Shown here: positions 52,765 to 61,748 of the stretch, one piece after another
Layout: each line of letters starts with the position of its first letter
How positions within the stretch are numbered: position 1 is the stretch's first letter
Assembly: GCF_028607085.1 (NCBI RefSeq)
Contig: NZ_CP117411.1
Span: forward strand, 930,001 to 994,000
Origin: Sphingomonas naphthae
Lineage (GTDB): Bacteria; Pseudomonadota; Alphaproteobacteria; Sphingomonadales; Sphingomonadaceae
Direction of reading: 5' to 3'
DNA: 64,000 nt
The notes under the pieces: generated by a model
Told to the model about the DNA's origin: nothing
The model's database searches: none
What the model saw: the letters and a program-made list of their open reading frames with translations, nothing else
Program-made: the position numbers and the translations under genes

Positions 52765-54219
52765 TTGGAACTGATGCGGGAGGCCTGCCTCATCGGCGGC
52801 GAATGGGTTACGGCCGAGCGGTGGATGGAGGTCGACGATCCCGCGACCGGGGCGATCATAGGCCGCGTGCCGATGATGGACGCCGCCGCGACCGGGCGGG
52901 CGATCGCGGCGGCACAGGCCGCGATGGGCGAGTGGGCTGCCCGTCCCGCCAAGGCCCGCGCGGATATCCTGCGCCGTTTCTTCGATCTCGTCCGGGCCAA
53001 CCGGGCGGCTCTGGCCGACCTAATGGTGGCCGAACAGGGCAAGCCCCGTGCCGAGGCGCTCGGCGAGATCGATTATGCCGCTTCCTTCCTCGAATGGTTC
53101 GCCGAGGAGGCGCGGCGGGCCTATGGCGAGATCGTGCCGGCGCACGCCGCCGACAAGCGCATCATGGTGCTGAAGCAGCCGGTGGGCGTGGTCGCGGCGA
53201 TCACGCCTTGGAATTTTCCGGCGGCGATGGTCACCCGTAAGATCGCGCCTGCGGTGGCGGCCGGCTGCGGCGTGGTGGTGAAGCCCGCCCCCCAGACGCC
53301 CTTTACGGCGTTGGCGCTGGCGGCGCTGGGCGAGGAGGCGGGCTTGCCGCCGGGCCTGCTCAATGTCGTCACGGGCGATGCGGCCGAGATCGGCGGCGTC
53401 CTGACCGCCAGCCCGATCGTCCGCAAGATCAGCTTCACCGGATCGACCGGCGTGGGGGCGCTGCTTTATGGACAGTCGGCGGCGACCATCAAGAAGCTCA
53501 GCCTCGAACTGGGCGGCAACGCGCCCTTCATCGTCTTCGACGACGCCGATCTGGACGCGGCGGTTGAGGGGGCGATGGCGTCCAAGTTCCGTAACGCCGG
53601 CCAGACCTGCGTGTGCGCCAATCGCATCTATGTGCAGGGCGCCGTCTACGACGCTTTCGTCGAGCGGCTGACGCATGCGGTGGAGGGCCTTTCCGTCGGT
53701 GCGGGCACCGAAGAGGGGGTGTCGATCGGCCCGCTTATCGACGCGGCGGCCGTCGCCAAGGTCGAGCGGCATATCGCCGACGCCATGGCCCTCGGGGGAC
53801 GGGTGCTGGCGGGGGGCGAACGCCACGCGCGCGGCGGGCGCTTCTTCCAGCCGACCGTGATCCGGGACGTGACACCGGCGATGCTCATAACTCGGGAAGA
53901 AACGTTCGGCCCGGTCGCACCCGTCATCCGCTTCGACACGGAGGCGGAGGTCGTCGCGATGGCGAACGCGACCGATTTCGGCCTGGCCGCCTATTTCTAC
54001 GCGCGCGATATGTCGCGCATCTGGCGGGTGGCGGAGGCGATCGAGGCGGGCATCATCGGGGTCAACACCGGCCTGATTTCGACCGAGGTCGCGCCGTTCG
54101 GCGGCGTAAAGATGTCGGGGCTTGGACGTGAGGGGTCGCACCACGGCCTCGATGACTATCTCGAGCTGAAATATGTCTGTCTCGGTCTGGATGCCGCGCC
54201 AACTGGGGCGACGGCATGA
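52765..54219 (+). CDS. aldehyde dehydrogenase, succinate-semialdehyde dehydrogenase-like
   Basis: The 484-residue ALDH resembles GabD-type enzymes: ITPWNFPAAMVTRKIAPAVA near 151, FTGSTGVGALLY near 224, LELGGNAPFIVFDDADLD near 247, the catalytic Cys in FRNAGQTCVCANRIYV near 283, and a C-terminal GVKMSGLGREGSHHGLDDYL. TTG 52765 is taken as start because AGAGG lies 8 bases before it; ATG 52774 is the alternative. It is only distantly related to the ALDH just upstream, so the two likely serve successive or different aldehydes. The next MFS overlaps its stop (ATGA). Confidence 0.9.
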   Translation: MELMREACLIGGEWVTAERWMEVDDPATGAIIGRVPMMDAAATGRAIAAAQAAMGEWAARPAKARADILRRFFDLVRANRAALADLMVAEQGKPRAEALGEIDYAASFLEWFAEEARRAYGEIVPAHAADKRIMVLKQPVGVVAAITPWNFPAAMVTRKIAPAVAAGCGVVVKPAPQTPFTALALAALGEEAGLPPGLLNVVTGDAAEIGGVLTASPIVRKISFTGSTGVGALLYGQSAATIKKLSLELGGNAPFIVFDDADLDAAVEGAMASKFRNAGQTCVCANRIYVQGAVYDAFVERLTHAVEGLSVGAGTEEGVSIGPLIDAAAVAKVERHIADAMALGGRVLAGGERHARGGRFFQPTVIRDVTPAMLITREETFGPVAPVIRFDTEAEVVAMANATDFGLAAYFYARDMSRIWRVAEAIEAGIIGVNTGLISTEVAPFGGVKMSGLGREGSHHGLDDYLELKYVCLGLDAAPTGATA

Positions 54220-55439
54220 CTTCGGCGACGAAGGCAAGCGAACTGCGCGCGGGCTGGCCCATCCTGCTCGGCGCGTTCCTGGGGCTGAGCGTCGGCGTGA
54301 CGTCCACGATCGGCTACAGCTACGGGGCATTGGTGACGCCACTGGAGGCCGATTTCGGCTGGTCGCGCGCGTCTTTGTCGCTGGGCCTCACCTTCTACGC
54401 GGTCGGCGTGTTCGCGACCGGGCCGTGGTGGGGCATGCTGGCCGATCGCTTCGGGGCGCGGGGCGTGGCGACGGTGTCGCTGCTGCTCTACGGTGGGCTG
54501 CTGTTCGGCATGCCCTGGCTGGTCCCCCGCGCGCCTTTCTGGCTGCTGTATCTGCTGGCGGGCGGGATCGGATCGGGGACGGGGGCCGTGACGCTCCTCA
54601 AGCCGGTCGCCGATCGCTTTTCGATCGCGCGCGGCATCGCCATCGGGATCGTCTTCGCCAGCATCGGGCTGTCGGCCTTCTGGGTGCCGCGTCTGGCGGT
54701 ATGGCTGATCGGCATCGGCAGCTGGATGCTCGTCTACAAGGTATTCGCAGGCTTTGCCTTCGCCGCCATCCCGATCGTCTGGCTCTGTCTGCCTGGCCGC
54801 AACGCTTTGCCATCGGCAGACGCCGCGCAGCCGGGCGAGAGCAGTCGTGAAGGGCTGTCCATCACGGAAGCGGCGCGCACGATCAGTTTCTGGCTGCTCA
54901 TGGCGATCGGTCTGTCGCTGACGATCGGCCTGATCGGTCTGGCGAGCCATCTCATTCCCATGTTCCACCAATCGGGCGCCTCGCTCGGCGAAGCGGCGGC
55001 GCGCGCGTCGATGCTGGGCCTTTCGTCGCTCGGCGGGCGGCTGGTGGTCGGTCTGGTGCTGGATAGGACGAGAGGGCCTGTTGTTGCGGTCATCGTCGCG
55101 GCGCTGGCGACGGCCGGGCTTCTCCTGCTGCTGGCGGGGGCGGGATCGCCCGTCCTCAGCCTGATCGCCGTACTGCTGATCGGCTTCGCCTTCGGCTCCG
55201 AGATGGACATGATCGCCTATTTCGCCTCGCGCTACTTCGGCCGGCGGGCGTTCGGCGCCATCTACGGCTGGCTCGGCGGGGTGATCGCCATGGGGGGCGG
55301 GTGCGGTGCGCTGATCGCCGGCGCGGCCTACGATCATTATGGCGATTACAGCGTGGCGATCCTGATCTGCGCGGCGCTGACCGGCCTGGCCACCTTGCTG
55401 GCGATGCTGCTCGGCCCCTATCGCTTCGCGGCCGACTGA
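54216..55439 (+). CDS. MFS transporter (paralogue of 44311-45588)
   Basis: The 407-residue product has twelve membrane segments with TIGYSYGALVTPLEADFGWS in the first helix region, GMLADRFGARGVATVS for the loop motif, and SEMDMIAYFASRYFGRRAFG in the second half. ATG 54216 overlaps the ALDH stop, so it is the last gene of the series starting at 49562. Its 3' end overlaps that of the convergent serine hydrolase by 22 bases. Close relation to the MFS at 44311 points to duplication of a transporter-hydrolase module. Confidence 0.87.
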   Translation: MTSATKASELRAGWPILLGAFLGLSVGVTSTIGYSYGALVTPLEADFGWSRASLSLGLTFYAVGVFATGPWWGMLADRFGARGVATVSLLLYGGLLFGMPWLVPRAPFWLLYLLAGGIGSGTGAVTLLKPVADRFSIARGIAIGIVFASIGLSAFWVPRLAVWLIGIGSWMLVYKVFAGFAFAAIPIVWLCLPGRNALPSADAAQPGESSREGLSITEAARTISFWLLMAIGLSLTIGLIGLASHLIPMFHQSGASLGEAAARASMLGLSSLGGRLVVGLVLDRTRGPVVAVIVAALATAGLLLLLAGAGSPVLSLIAVLLIGFAFGSEMDMIAYFASRYFGRRAFGAIYGWLGGVIAMGGGCGALIAGAAYDHYGDYSVAILICAALTGLATLLAMLLGPYRFAAD

Positions 55440-56608
55440 GACGGCGGCTTCCGGGCGTCCAGCGCCGCATAGATCGCCGCGAGCAGTTCGGACAGCCGTT
55501 GGTCGAGTTCGCCGGGGGGCGAGACCAGCATCCGGTTCGTCGTGTAGCCGACAGCGAGCCGGCCGGCCGGATCGGCGAAACCGATGCTGCCACCCCAGCC
55601 GGCATGGCCGAACGCATCGGGGTTCGGCCCCATCAGCCCGTGCATGTTGAGGTGGAAGCCCGCCGCCCAGCGACGATAGTTTCCGGTCACCTGATCGACG
55701 CCCTCGACACGCTGGCTGCGAGCGGCCGCGACGGTCGGCGCCGACAGCCATCGCCGCCCGTCCAGAACGCCGTTGTTGGCATGAAGAGCATAGAGCCGCG
55801 CGAGCCCGCGCGCGTTGCCGCCGAGGCCGGCCCCCGGAATACCCGCCAGCTTCCATGCCGTCGTATTGGCCATGCCGCCTTCCAGAACGGGATTCTGGAA
55901 AGCCGCCTCGAACGCCGCCGGGTTGGGTATCTCCACCAGTGCCTGCTGGCGGCCGGGAGGGGGCGTTATCGTCACCTGCCGATCAAGCTCGGCCGGGGGC
56001 AGCCCCATGAATAGTTCCAGTCCCAGCGGCCCGGCGAGATCCTCCTGAAAGACTCGCGCGACCGGGCGGCCATCAACCCGCCGGACCAACTCGTCCGCCA
56101 ATATGCCGAAGGTGAGGGCGTGATAGCCCCAGGCCGAAGCCGGCGGAAAGAAGGGCGCCTGCGCGGCCAACTCCGCGGCCAGCCGGTGATGCGCATAATG
56201 GTCCTCGATCGTGGTCGGCCGGCGCATGCCGCAAAGGCCAGCCTGATGCGACAGCATCTCGCCGACCGTAAGCCGCTCCTTGCCTGATGCGGCAAACTCC
56301 GGCCAATAGCGGGCGACCGGCGCGTCATAATCGAGCACGCCGCGATCGACGAGCAGGGCGATGGTGGTCGCCGTTGCCCCCTTGGTTGCCGACCAGACCG
56401 GAAACAGCGCGTCCCGCTCGATCGGCCGCGTCAGTCCGTCGTCGCGATGCCCGCCCCACAGATCGACGACACATTCCCCTTCGAGGCTGACCGCGAATGT
56501 CGCGCCCAAATCGAGCCCGAGCGCGAGGAGTTCGGCGAAGACCTCGGCGACGGGCTCGAAGCCGGGCGCCAGATGCCAGCCCGGATTATGGGGCATCCGC
56601 TCAGCCAT
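55418..56608 (-). CDS. serine hydrolase, class C beta-lactamase/esterase fold (paralogue)
   Basis: The 396-residue product has SATKG (SxxK) near residue 73, LSHQAGLCGMRRPTTIEDHY near 120, GYHALTFGILADELVRRVDG near 161 and FGHAGWGGSIGFADP near 328. It is clearly a duplicate of the hydrolase at 43053-44252; both carry the VVDLWGGH and YHAL...ADELVRRVDGR stretches. ATG 56608 is preferred to 56617 because GAGG lies 8 bases upstream. Two CGCTATGCG copies lie 22-50 bases before the start, suggesting control by the adjacent IclR protein. Confidence 0.87.
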   Translation of the reverse strand: MAERMPHNPGWHLAPGFEPVAEVFAELLALGLDLGATFAVSLEGECVVDLWGGHRDDGLTRPIERDALFPVWSATKGATATTIALLVDRGVLDYDAPVARYWPEFAASGKERLTVGEMLSHQAGLCGMRRPTTIEDHYAHHRLAAELAAQAPFFPPASAWGYHALTFGILADELVRRVDGRPVARVFQEDLAGPLGLELFMGLPPAELDRQVTITPPPGRQQALVEIPNPAAFEAAFQNPVLEGGMANTTAWKLAGIPGAGLGGNARGLARLYALHANNGVLDGRRWLSAPTVAAARSQRVEGVDQVTGNYRRWAAGFHLNMHGLMGPNPDAFGHAGWGGSIGFADPAGRLAVGYTTNRMLVSPPGELDQRLSELLAAIYAALDARKPPSQSAAKR

Positions 56609-56627
56609 CGTCACCATCCTCGCAAAG

Positions 56628-56660
56628 AACGCTATGCGTTCATATTATTCGCTATGCGAT
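56628..56660. promoter_or_regulatory. two CGCTATGCG repeats, candidate IclR operator
   Basis: CGCTATGCG occurs at 56630-56638 and again at 56650-56658, exactly 20 bases apart (two helical turns). The first lies in the palindrome AACGC-TAT-GCGTT (56628-56640). Both are directly upstream of the serine hydrolase start (56608). A third copy, inverted, is in the IclR/cupin divergent promoter region. Confidence 0.6.
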
Positions 56661-56760
56661 CAAATGACGGATTTGGAATGTGCTGGCAAGCAGCATGAGC
56701 CTGCGATTTCGGGGGGCTGTCAGGATAGCGAAACGCGGCCGTCGCCGGACGCGGGCGGGC

Positions 56761-57588
56761 TCAGCCCCGGCCGGAACCACGCATCTTCGTGATGCCGGCC
56801 TTGTGGCCCAGATCGGTGCTGATCGAGGCGGCCAACTCGACCAGTTTGGGCACCACGCGATCCCGCATCTGCTTCGCGGTCGAACGCCCCTTCGAGGTCC
56901 ATGAGGCGAGCGCCGCCACGACTTCGCCCTCGGCGTTGCGGACCGGTGCCGAGGCGGACAGGAGGCCCTGCTCCAGTTCCTCGTCGACGATCGAATAGCC
57001 GTCGTGTCGAACCTGTTCGAGCACGCGCCGCAATTCGTCCGGCGATTTCACGGTCTGCGCGGTGAACGGTTCGATGCTCACCTGGCCCAGATAGCTCTCG
57101 ATGAATTCCGACCCACGCCACGCCAGCAAGATCCGCCCCATCGACGTCGGATAGGCCGCCGCCCGCATGCCGACGGAGACGTTCACGCTCATGATGCGCC
57201 GAACCGGCACGTCGGCGATGTGGACGACCTCGGTCCCATCGAGCGCGGCGAGCGAGGCCGGTTCGGACGTGTGTTCGGCCAAAGCGACGAGATGCGGCTG
57301 CGAGATTTCGATCAGCGCATGGGATGCGGTGTAATGCTGGCCGATGCTCAGCACGCGCGGCGTGAGCGTCCAGCGGCCGTTGCTGCCCGTCACATAGCCC
57401 AGCTGCTGGAGCGTGAGCAGGATACGCCGGACGGCGGGCCGAGAGAATCCGGTACGCTTGGCGATGTCGGCGAGGGTGGGACGGGGGGCGTCGGCATCGA
57501 ACGCCGTCAGGACGGCGAAGCCCCGTTCGATGCTCTGGATGAAATCCCGCTCGTTGATCGTGTCCGTGGGCGCATCGGCGTCCGCCAT
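56761..57588 (-). CDS. IclR-family regulator, PcaR/PcaU/PobR type
   Basis: The 275-residue product has an N-terminal winged helix (FIQSIERGFAVLTAFDADAP, then LADIAKRTGFSRPAVRRILLTL near residues 33-55) and the IclR effector domain (MSVNVSVGMRAAAYPTSMGR near 130, YSIVDEELEQGLLSASAPV near 192). The VRRILLTLQQLGYV segment is characteristic of the PcaR/PcaU/PobR subgroup that activates beta-ketoadipate pathway genes. ATG 57588 gives the usual family length. It is divergent from the cupin gene. Targets probably include the hydrolase at 56608, the cupin-SDR-receptor series and perhaps catB-catC. Confidence 0.9.
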   Translation of the reverse strand: MADADAPTDTINERDFIQSIERGFAVLTAFDADAPRPTLADIAKRTGFSRPAVRRILLTLQQLGYVTGSNGRWTLTPRVLSIGQHYTASHALIEISQPHLVALAEHTSEPASLAALDGTEVVHIADVPVRRIMSVNVSVGMRAAAYPTSMGRILLAWRGSEFIESYLGQVSIEPFTAQTVKSPDELRRVLEQVRHDGYSIVDEELEQGLLSASAPVRNAEGEVVAALASWTSKGRSTAKQMRDRVVPKLVELAASISTDLGHKAGITKMRGSGRG

Positions 57589-57655
57589 CTCGTGTTCGTC
57601 CCGTCCAAGCGCCTGCCCGCTCCTTGACACACGCCCCACGTCAAGGCAAACGTGC

Positions 57656-57684
57656 CGCATAGCGCACAACATGACCGCAATGCG
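57656..57684. promoter_or_regulatory. CGC-WWT-GCG motifs in the IclR/cupin divergent promoter
   Basis: CGCATAGCG (57656-57664, the inverse of CGCTATGCG) and CGCAATGCG (57676-57684) lie 12 bases apart in the 190-bp gap between the IclR gene (57588) and the cupin gene (57779). A TTGAC-N11-GTCAA repeat at 57624-57644 contains a -35-like TTGACA. Together they suggest an autoregulated, divergent control region. Confidence 0.5.
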
Positions 57685-57778
57685 TTCAGTGATTGTTGCG
57701 CTAAAACCCCTGCGGCTCGCCGCGAGGGATTGGATGCACGGCGGAGATGCCGGCGTCGCGAACGGAAGGGGATGAGGG

Positions 57779-58228
57779 ATGACCGACGCGCCGAGGGGCA
57801 CCATCGCCGAGACGATCGAGAAACCACCGGTCGAATTCTTCGCCGCGCTGGAGCGAAATCTGCCGCGCATGCCGGGCCGCAGGGCGTGGGTCGAATATTT
57901 CGATTATGGCGTCACGGACGCCACCCACGGCCGGATGCGGGCGCAGCGGGCGATGGCCAAGGGCCAGACCGAGGGCACCGGCTGGCATTACCACATCTGC
58001 GAGATGCAGTTCATCTACCTGCTGGGCGGCGGCGTCACCATGCAGTTCGAGGACGGAAGCGTTCTGCGGCTGGAGCGGGGAGACTCGGCGCTCATCCCCG
58101 GCGGATACAAGCATAACGAACTCGACATTTCGGAGGATTTCGATGTCCTCGAAGTGACGGTTCCGGCCGTCATCGAAACGCGCCCCTGCGACATTCCCGA
58201 AGCATGGCGCGTCCCGGCCGAGGCCTGA
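57779..58228 (+). CDS. single-domain cupin protein
   Basis: The 149-residue product has one cupin barrel: GTGWHYHICEMQFIYLLGG near residue 66, which carries the His-x-His and Gln metal ligands, and LERGDSALIPGGYKHNEL near 98 with the third His. ATG 57779 was chosen as the first Met; GAAGGGGATGAGGG precedes it. Such proteins accompany aromatic degradation clusters, with unproven isomerase or sensor roles. It is the first gene of the plus-strand series cupin-SDR-TonB receptor. Confidence 0.82.
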   Translation: MTDAPRGTIAETIEKPPVEFFAALERNLPRMPGRRAWVEYFDYGVTDATHGRMRAQRAMAKGQTEGTGWHYHICEMQFIYLLGGGVTMQFEDGSVLRLERGDSALIPGGYKHNELDISEDFDVLEVTVPAVIETRPCDIPEAWRVPAEA

Positions 58229-58301
58229 CACCCCCGCATTCCGCGCATCCGACATCGCTGGCCCCGGCGCGGGCCTCACCGAACAAGCAAGGAGATCATC
58301 G

Positions 58302-59144
58302 ATGGAGAGTAACTCGTCCGGCGCCGTGCAGCGGCTGGCCCTGGTCACCGGTGCGGGTGGCGGTCTCGGCACCGCGATGGTGCTGGCGCTGGTCGATGCC
58401 GGCCATCGCGTGATCTGCGCCGAATATGATGCGGCGCTGCTCACGGCCCTGTTCGATCAGGTGTCGGACGAGGCGCGGGCGCGGCTCTATCCGCTGATCG
58501 TCGATCTCACCCAGGCGGACCAGGTCGATGGGCTGATCGATCGGGCCGAGGCGGAGCATGGCCCGATCGACATTCTCGTCAACAATGCCGGTGTCGCGAC
58601 CGGCATCGTGCGGGGCGACATCTTCCGCCGACCCGTGATCTCCGACGAAATGTCGCCCAGGATCGCCCGGCGCATGTTCGAGATCAACGCGATCGCGCCT
58701 TTCTCGCTGTGTCTGCAACTGCTGCCGAAGCTGAAGGCGCGCGGTTGGGGCCGGGTCATCAACGTCACCACCAGCGCGGACTCGCTGCTGCGGCTCGGCA
58801 ACATCGGCTATGGTGGCACCAAGGCGGCGCTGGAGGCCCATTCCGCCATTCTCGCCCAAGAACTGCCCGGCACCGGCGTCACGATGAACGTGATCGTTCC
58901 GGGCGGCATCACAAACACTGCCATCATCCCGGACGATTGCGGATGGGATCGGGCCAACATGCTCCAGCCTGACGTCATGGTGCCGCCGCTGATGTGGCTG
59001 CTCGGCGACGAGGGGGCGGCCGCCAACTGCAAGCGCATCGTCGGATCGGAATGGCAGCAGCCGGTGGGTGAGGCGGGCATCGCCGCGATGAACCCGATCG
59101 GCTGGCCGACGCCGAGCAAGGCGTTCTTCCCCACCTTGCCCTGA
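58302..59144 (+). CDS. short-chain dehydrogenase/reductase (SDR)
   Basis: The 280-residue product has the SDR features GAGGGLG near residue 18, NNAG near 93, catalytic Ser in VTTSADSLL, and YGGTK for the Tyr-Lys pair. The C-terminal 60 residues (PPLMWLLGDEGAAANCKRIVG) differ from the other four SDRs here and suggest a separate substrate. AAGGAG lies 7 bases before ATG 58302. It is 73 bases after the cupin and 102 bases before the receptor. Confidence 0.88.
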   Translation: MESNSSGAVQRLALVTGAGGGLGTAMVLALVDAGHRVICAEYDAALLTALFDQVSDEARARLYPLIVDLTQADQVDGLIDRAEAEHGPIDILVNNAGVATGIVRGDIFRRPVISDEMSPRIARRMFEINAIAPFSLCLQLLPKLKARGWGRVINVTTSADSLLRLGNIGYGGTKAALEAHSAILAQELPGTGVTMNVIVPGGITNTAIIPDDCGWDRANMLQPDVMVPPLMWLLGDEGAAANCKRIVGSEWQQPVGEAGIAAMNPIGWPTPSKAFFPTLP

Positions 59145-59246
59145 ATGCCGTCCCGCCATCGCTCTGTTTTCTAAGAGGAAATTTAACGCACCAGGTCCCT
59201 GCACAATAAAGGCCGGAAAAAAGGCCGACTAAAGGGAGAGGAAAAT

Positions 59247-61691
59247 ATGAAAAACATCTTCGCCGCGCGTTGCGGATCGCTGCTGTTCGCTTCGGTCTCC
59301 ACTTTCGCTCTTGCGCCTTCGGCGTGGGCGCAGGATCGGGTGGAGGCGAGCCCGGCCGCCACCCCGCCGGCGGAAGCGGGCGGCCTCGAGGAAATCGTCG
59401 TCACCGCGCGCAAGCGGGTGGAGACATTGCAGAATATTCCGGTCGCGGTGCAGGCTTTCACCCCCGCCCAGATCCAGCGCAACAACATCTCGTCGATCGA
59501 GCGGATCGCCGCCGCCACGCCGAACCTCACGGTCGGCAAGGCGACGTCGGGTTCGGGCGCGCAGATCTCGTTGCGGGGCATCGGCACGCCGGCCAGCGCC
59601 CTCGGCATCGAATCCTCCACCGCGATCATCGTCGATGGCGCCTATTACGGAAACGGCCGTATTTTGAACGAAGGCTTCTTCGATCTCGCCCGGATTCAGG
59701 TGCTCAAGGGGCCGCAGGCGCTGTTTTTCGGCAAGAACGCCACCGCCGGCGTGATCGCGATCGACAGCGCCAACCCGACGACCAGCTTCGAGGGGTCGGC
59801 CCGCGCCGGTTACGAGTTTCGCGCGCAGCAGGTTTATGGCGAACTGATGCTGTCGGGGCCGTTGACCGACACGCTGGGCGTGCGGGTCGCGCTCCGGGGC
59901 GCGAAGATGTTCGGCGGATACAGCCGCAATCGCGCGACGCCCGTCACCTACACGATCAACGATATCCTGAACCGGCAGCCGCTCCAGACCGTGACGGCGC
60001 CGCCCACGACGCGCAAGACGCCGCGGGAGCGCGAGTTCGTCGGCCGGGTGACGGTGCAGTGGGAGCCGATCGATGGCTTGACCAATGTGCTGAAGCTGTC
60101 CGGCGCGCTCAACCATGTCGAGGATCCGGGCTGGAACAACATCGTCTTTTCCTGCGCCAACGGCACCAGCACGCTACAGCCTGGCGTGCCGTGCGAACGC
60201 AAATGGCATTTCTATCATAATGACATGCCGGCGGAGATCGCGGCCGACTTCCCCTATGCTAAGGATGGCAAGCTCTATGCCGACTATCGCTCGTTCGCGA
60301 TCACCAACAATCTGGAATATGCGCTTGAAGGGGTGACCCTGACGGCGAACACCAATTACCAGTTCCAGCGCAGCCAGTGGCTGTCGGACAGCGATTACCA
60401 GCAGCGCGTCACCCAGCTTTGGGCCGGCTCGTATGAGCGGTGGCGGGCCTTCTCCGAAGAAGTTCGCGCGACGACGAACTACGATTCCCCGGTGAATTTC
60501 ATGGCCGGCCTGCTGTACCAGCGGACATGGTTGTTCGCGAACCAGCCGGTCTATTTCGGGAATTCGCGGGTCAGCACCGCTCCGGCTCGCGATCAATATA
60601 TCGCTTATGAGAAATATTCGACGACCGACGGCGAGACAATCTCGCCTTTTACCCAGGTCGTCTGGAAGGTGGTGCCGCAGATCGAGGTTTCCGCCGGCAT
60701 CCGCTACACGCATGAGACTAAGGACAGCTATTATATTCATCCGGTGGTGCGGCCCGGCCAGATCTATCGCCTGAACCAGCCGATCTTCACCAAGCAGACC
60801 TTCAACAATTACTCGCCGGAAATCGTCGTTTCCTACCGGCCGACGTCCAGCCTCAACATCTACGGCGGGTTCAAGACCGGCTACAAGTCGGGCGGCTTCT
60901 CGAACGAGAGCGCCTATACCAACGCCAGCGACCCCGCGGATCTCGATTTCGAGCCGGAAAAGGCAAAGGGTTTCGAGGGCGGCGTGAAGGTGACGACGCT
61001 GGACAATCAGTTGCGTCTGGGCCTCGCGACCTACAGTTACAAATACACCAATCTTCAGGTCGATTTCTTCGAAGCGCAGTCCTTCCGTTTCCTCACCACC
61101 AACGCCGGTTCGGCGCGGACGAAGGGCGTGGAGTTGAACGCCGACTTCGCGCCGCGCGCGGTGCCGGGGATGAGCCTTCGTGGTTCGGTGAACTACAACA
61201 AGGCTTATTACATCCGCTTCATCGCGCCGTGCGTGACCGGGCAGACTCCGGCACAGGGCTGTCAGACGACCACGGCCAGCCCGTTCGGCGGGCTGTTCGT
61301 GCAGGATCTGAGCGGTGCGCCGACCGCCAATGCGCCGCACTGGACCGGATCGCTTGGCGGTACGTATGAAGCGGAGGCGGGCGGGGGCCTCAAGATCGCC
61401 GTGTCGACGGACGCGCGCTACAGCGGCAGCTATAATGCGTCGCCGTTCCACAACCCGCTCGCGACGCAGGGGCGCTACGTCAACCTCGACGCCTCCTTAT
61501 CGCTGCGCGCGGATCGTTGGGACGTGACCTTGATCGGCAAGAATCTGACGAATCGGTTCGTCATCAGCGGTGCGCTGGATACGCCCTCGACCGGTTCCGG
61601 CACGGGCACGGCCGCCGGGATATTGGGCGACCAGCGCGGCTACGCCAACAACCCGCGCACGGTGCAATTGCAGTTCACCTATCGTTATTGA
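59247..61691 (+). CDS. TonB-dependent outer-membrane receptor
   Basis: The 814-residue product starts with a signal peptide ending PSAWA near residue 28, has a TonB-box region EIVVTARKRVETLQ, a plug with IERIAAATPNLTVGKATSGS and VLKGPQALFFGKNATAGVIA, and a barrel ending in the aromatic-terminal VQLQFTYRY. The start is supported by GGGAGAGG 5 bases upstream. It is longer than the other two receptors (707 residues each). The hairpin at 61703-61729 terminates it and the convergent FAH gene. Confidence 0.93.
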   Translation: MKNIFAARCGSLLFASVSTFALAPSAWAQDRVEASPAATPPAEAGGLEEIVVTARKRVETLQNIPVAVQAFTPAQIQRNNISSIERIAAATPNLTVGKATSGSGAQISLRGIGTPASALGIESSTAIIVDGAYYGNGRILNEGFFDLARIQVLKGPQALFFGKNATAGVIAIDSANPTTSFEGSARAGYEFRAQQVYGELMLSGPLTDTLGVRVALRGAKMFGGYSRNRATPVTYTINDILNRQPLQTVTAPPTTRKTPREREFVGRVTVQWEPIDGLTNVLKLSGALNHVEDPGWNNIVFSCANGTSTLQPGVPCERKWHFYHNDMPAEIAADFPYAKDGKLYADYRSFAITNNLEYALEGVTLTANTNYQFQRSQWLSDSDYQQRVTQLWAGSYERWRAFSEEVRATTNYDSPVNFMAGLLYQRTWLFANQPVYFGNSRVSTAPARDQYIAYEKYSTTDGETISPFTQVVWKVVPQIEVSAGIRYTHETKDSYYIHPVVRPGQIYRLNQPIFTKQTFNNYSPEIVVSYRPTSSLNIYGGFKTGYKSGGFSNESAYTNASDPADLDFEPEKAKGFEGGVKVTTLDNQLRLGLATYSYKYTNLQVDFFEAQSFRFLTTNAGSARTKGVELNADFAPRAVPGMSLRGSVNYNKAYYIRFIAPCVTGQTPAQGCQTTTASPFGGLFVQDLSGAPTANAPHWTGSLGGTYEAEAGGGLKIAVSTDARYSGSYNASPFHNPLATQGRYVNLDASLSLRADRWDVTLIGKNLTNRFVISGALDTPSTGSGTGTAAGILGDQRGYANNPRTVQLQFTYRY

Positions 61692-61702
61692 GCGGGACAG
61701 GG

Positions 61703-61729
61703 GCGGGCCGTCCGATGTGGACGGCCCGC
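61703..61729. terminator. bidirectional terminator hairpin
   Basis: GCGGGCCGTCC (61703-61713) and GGACGGCCCGC (61719-61729) form a perfect 11-bp stem with a 5-base loop, between the convergent ends of the receptor (61691) and the FAH-family gene (61749). It is the strongest hairpin in the window. Confidence 0.8.
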
Positions 61730-61748
61730 TTCGTCGATCACCCTCCGC

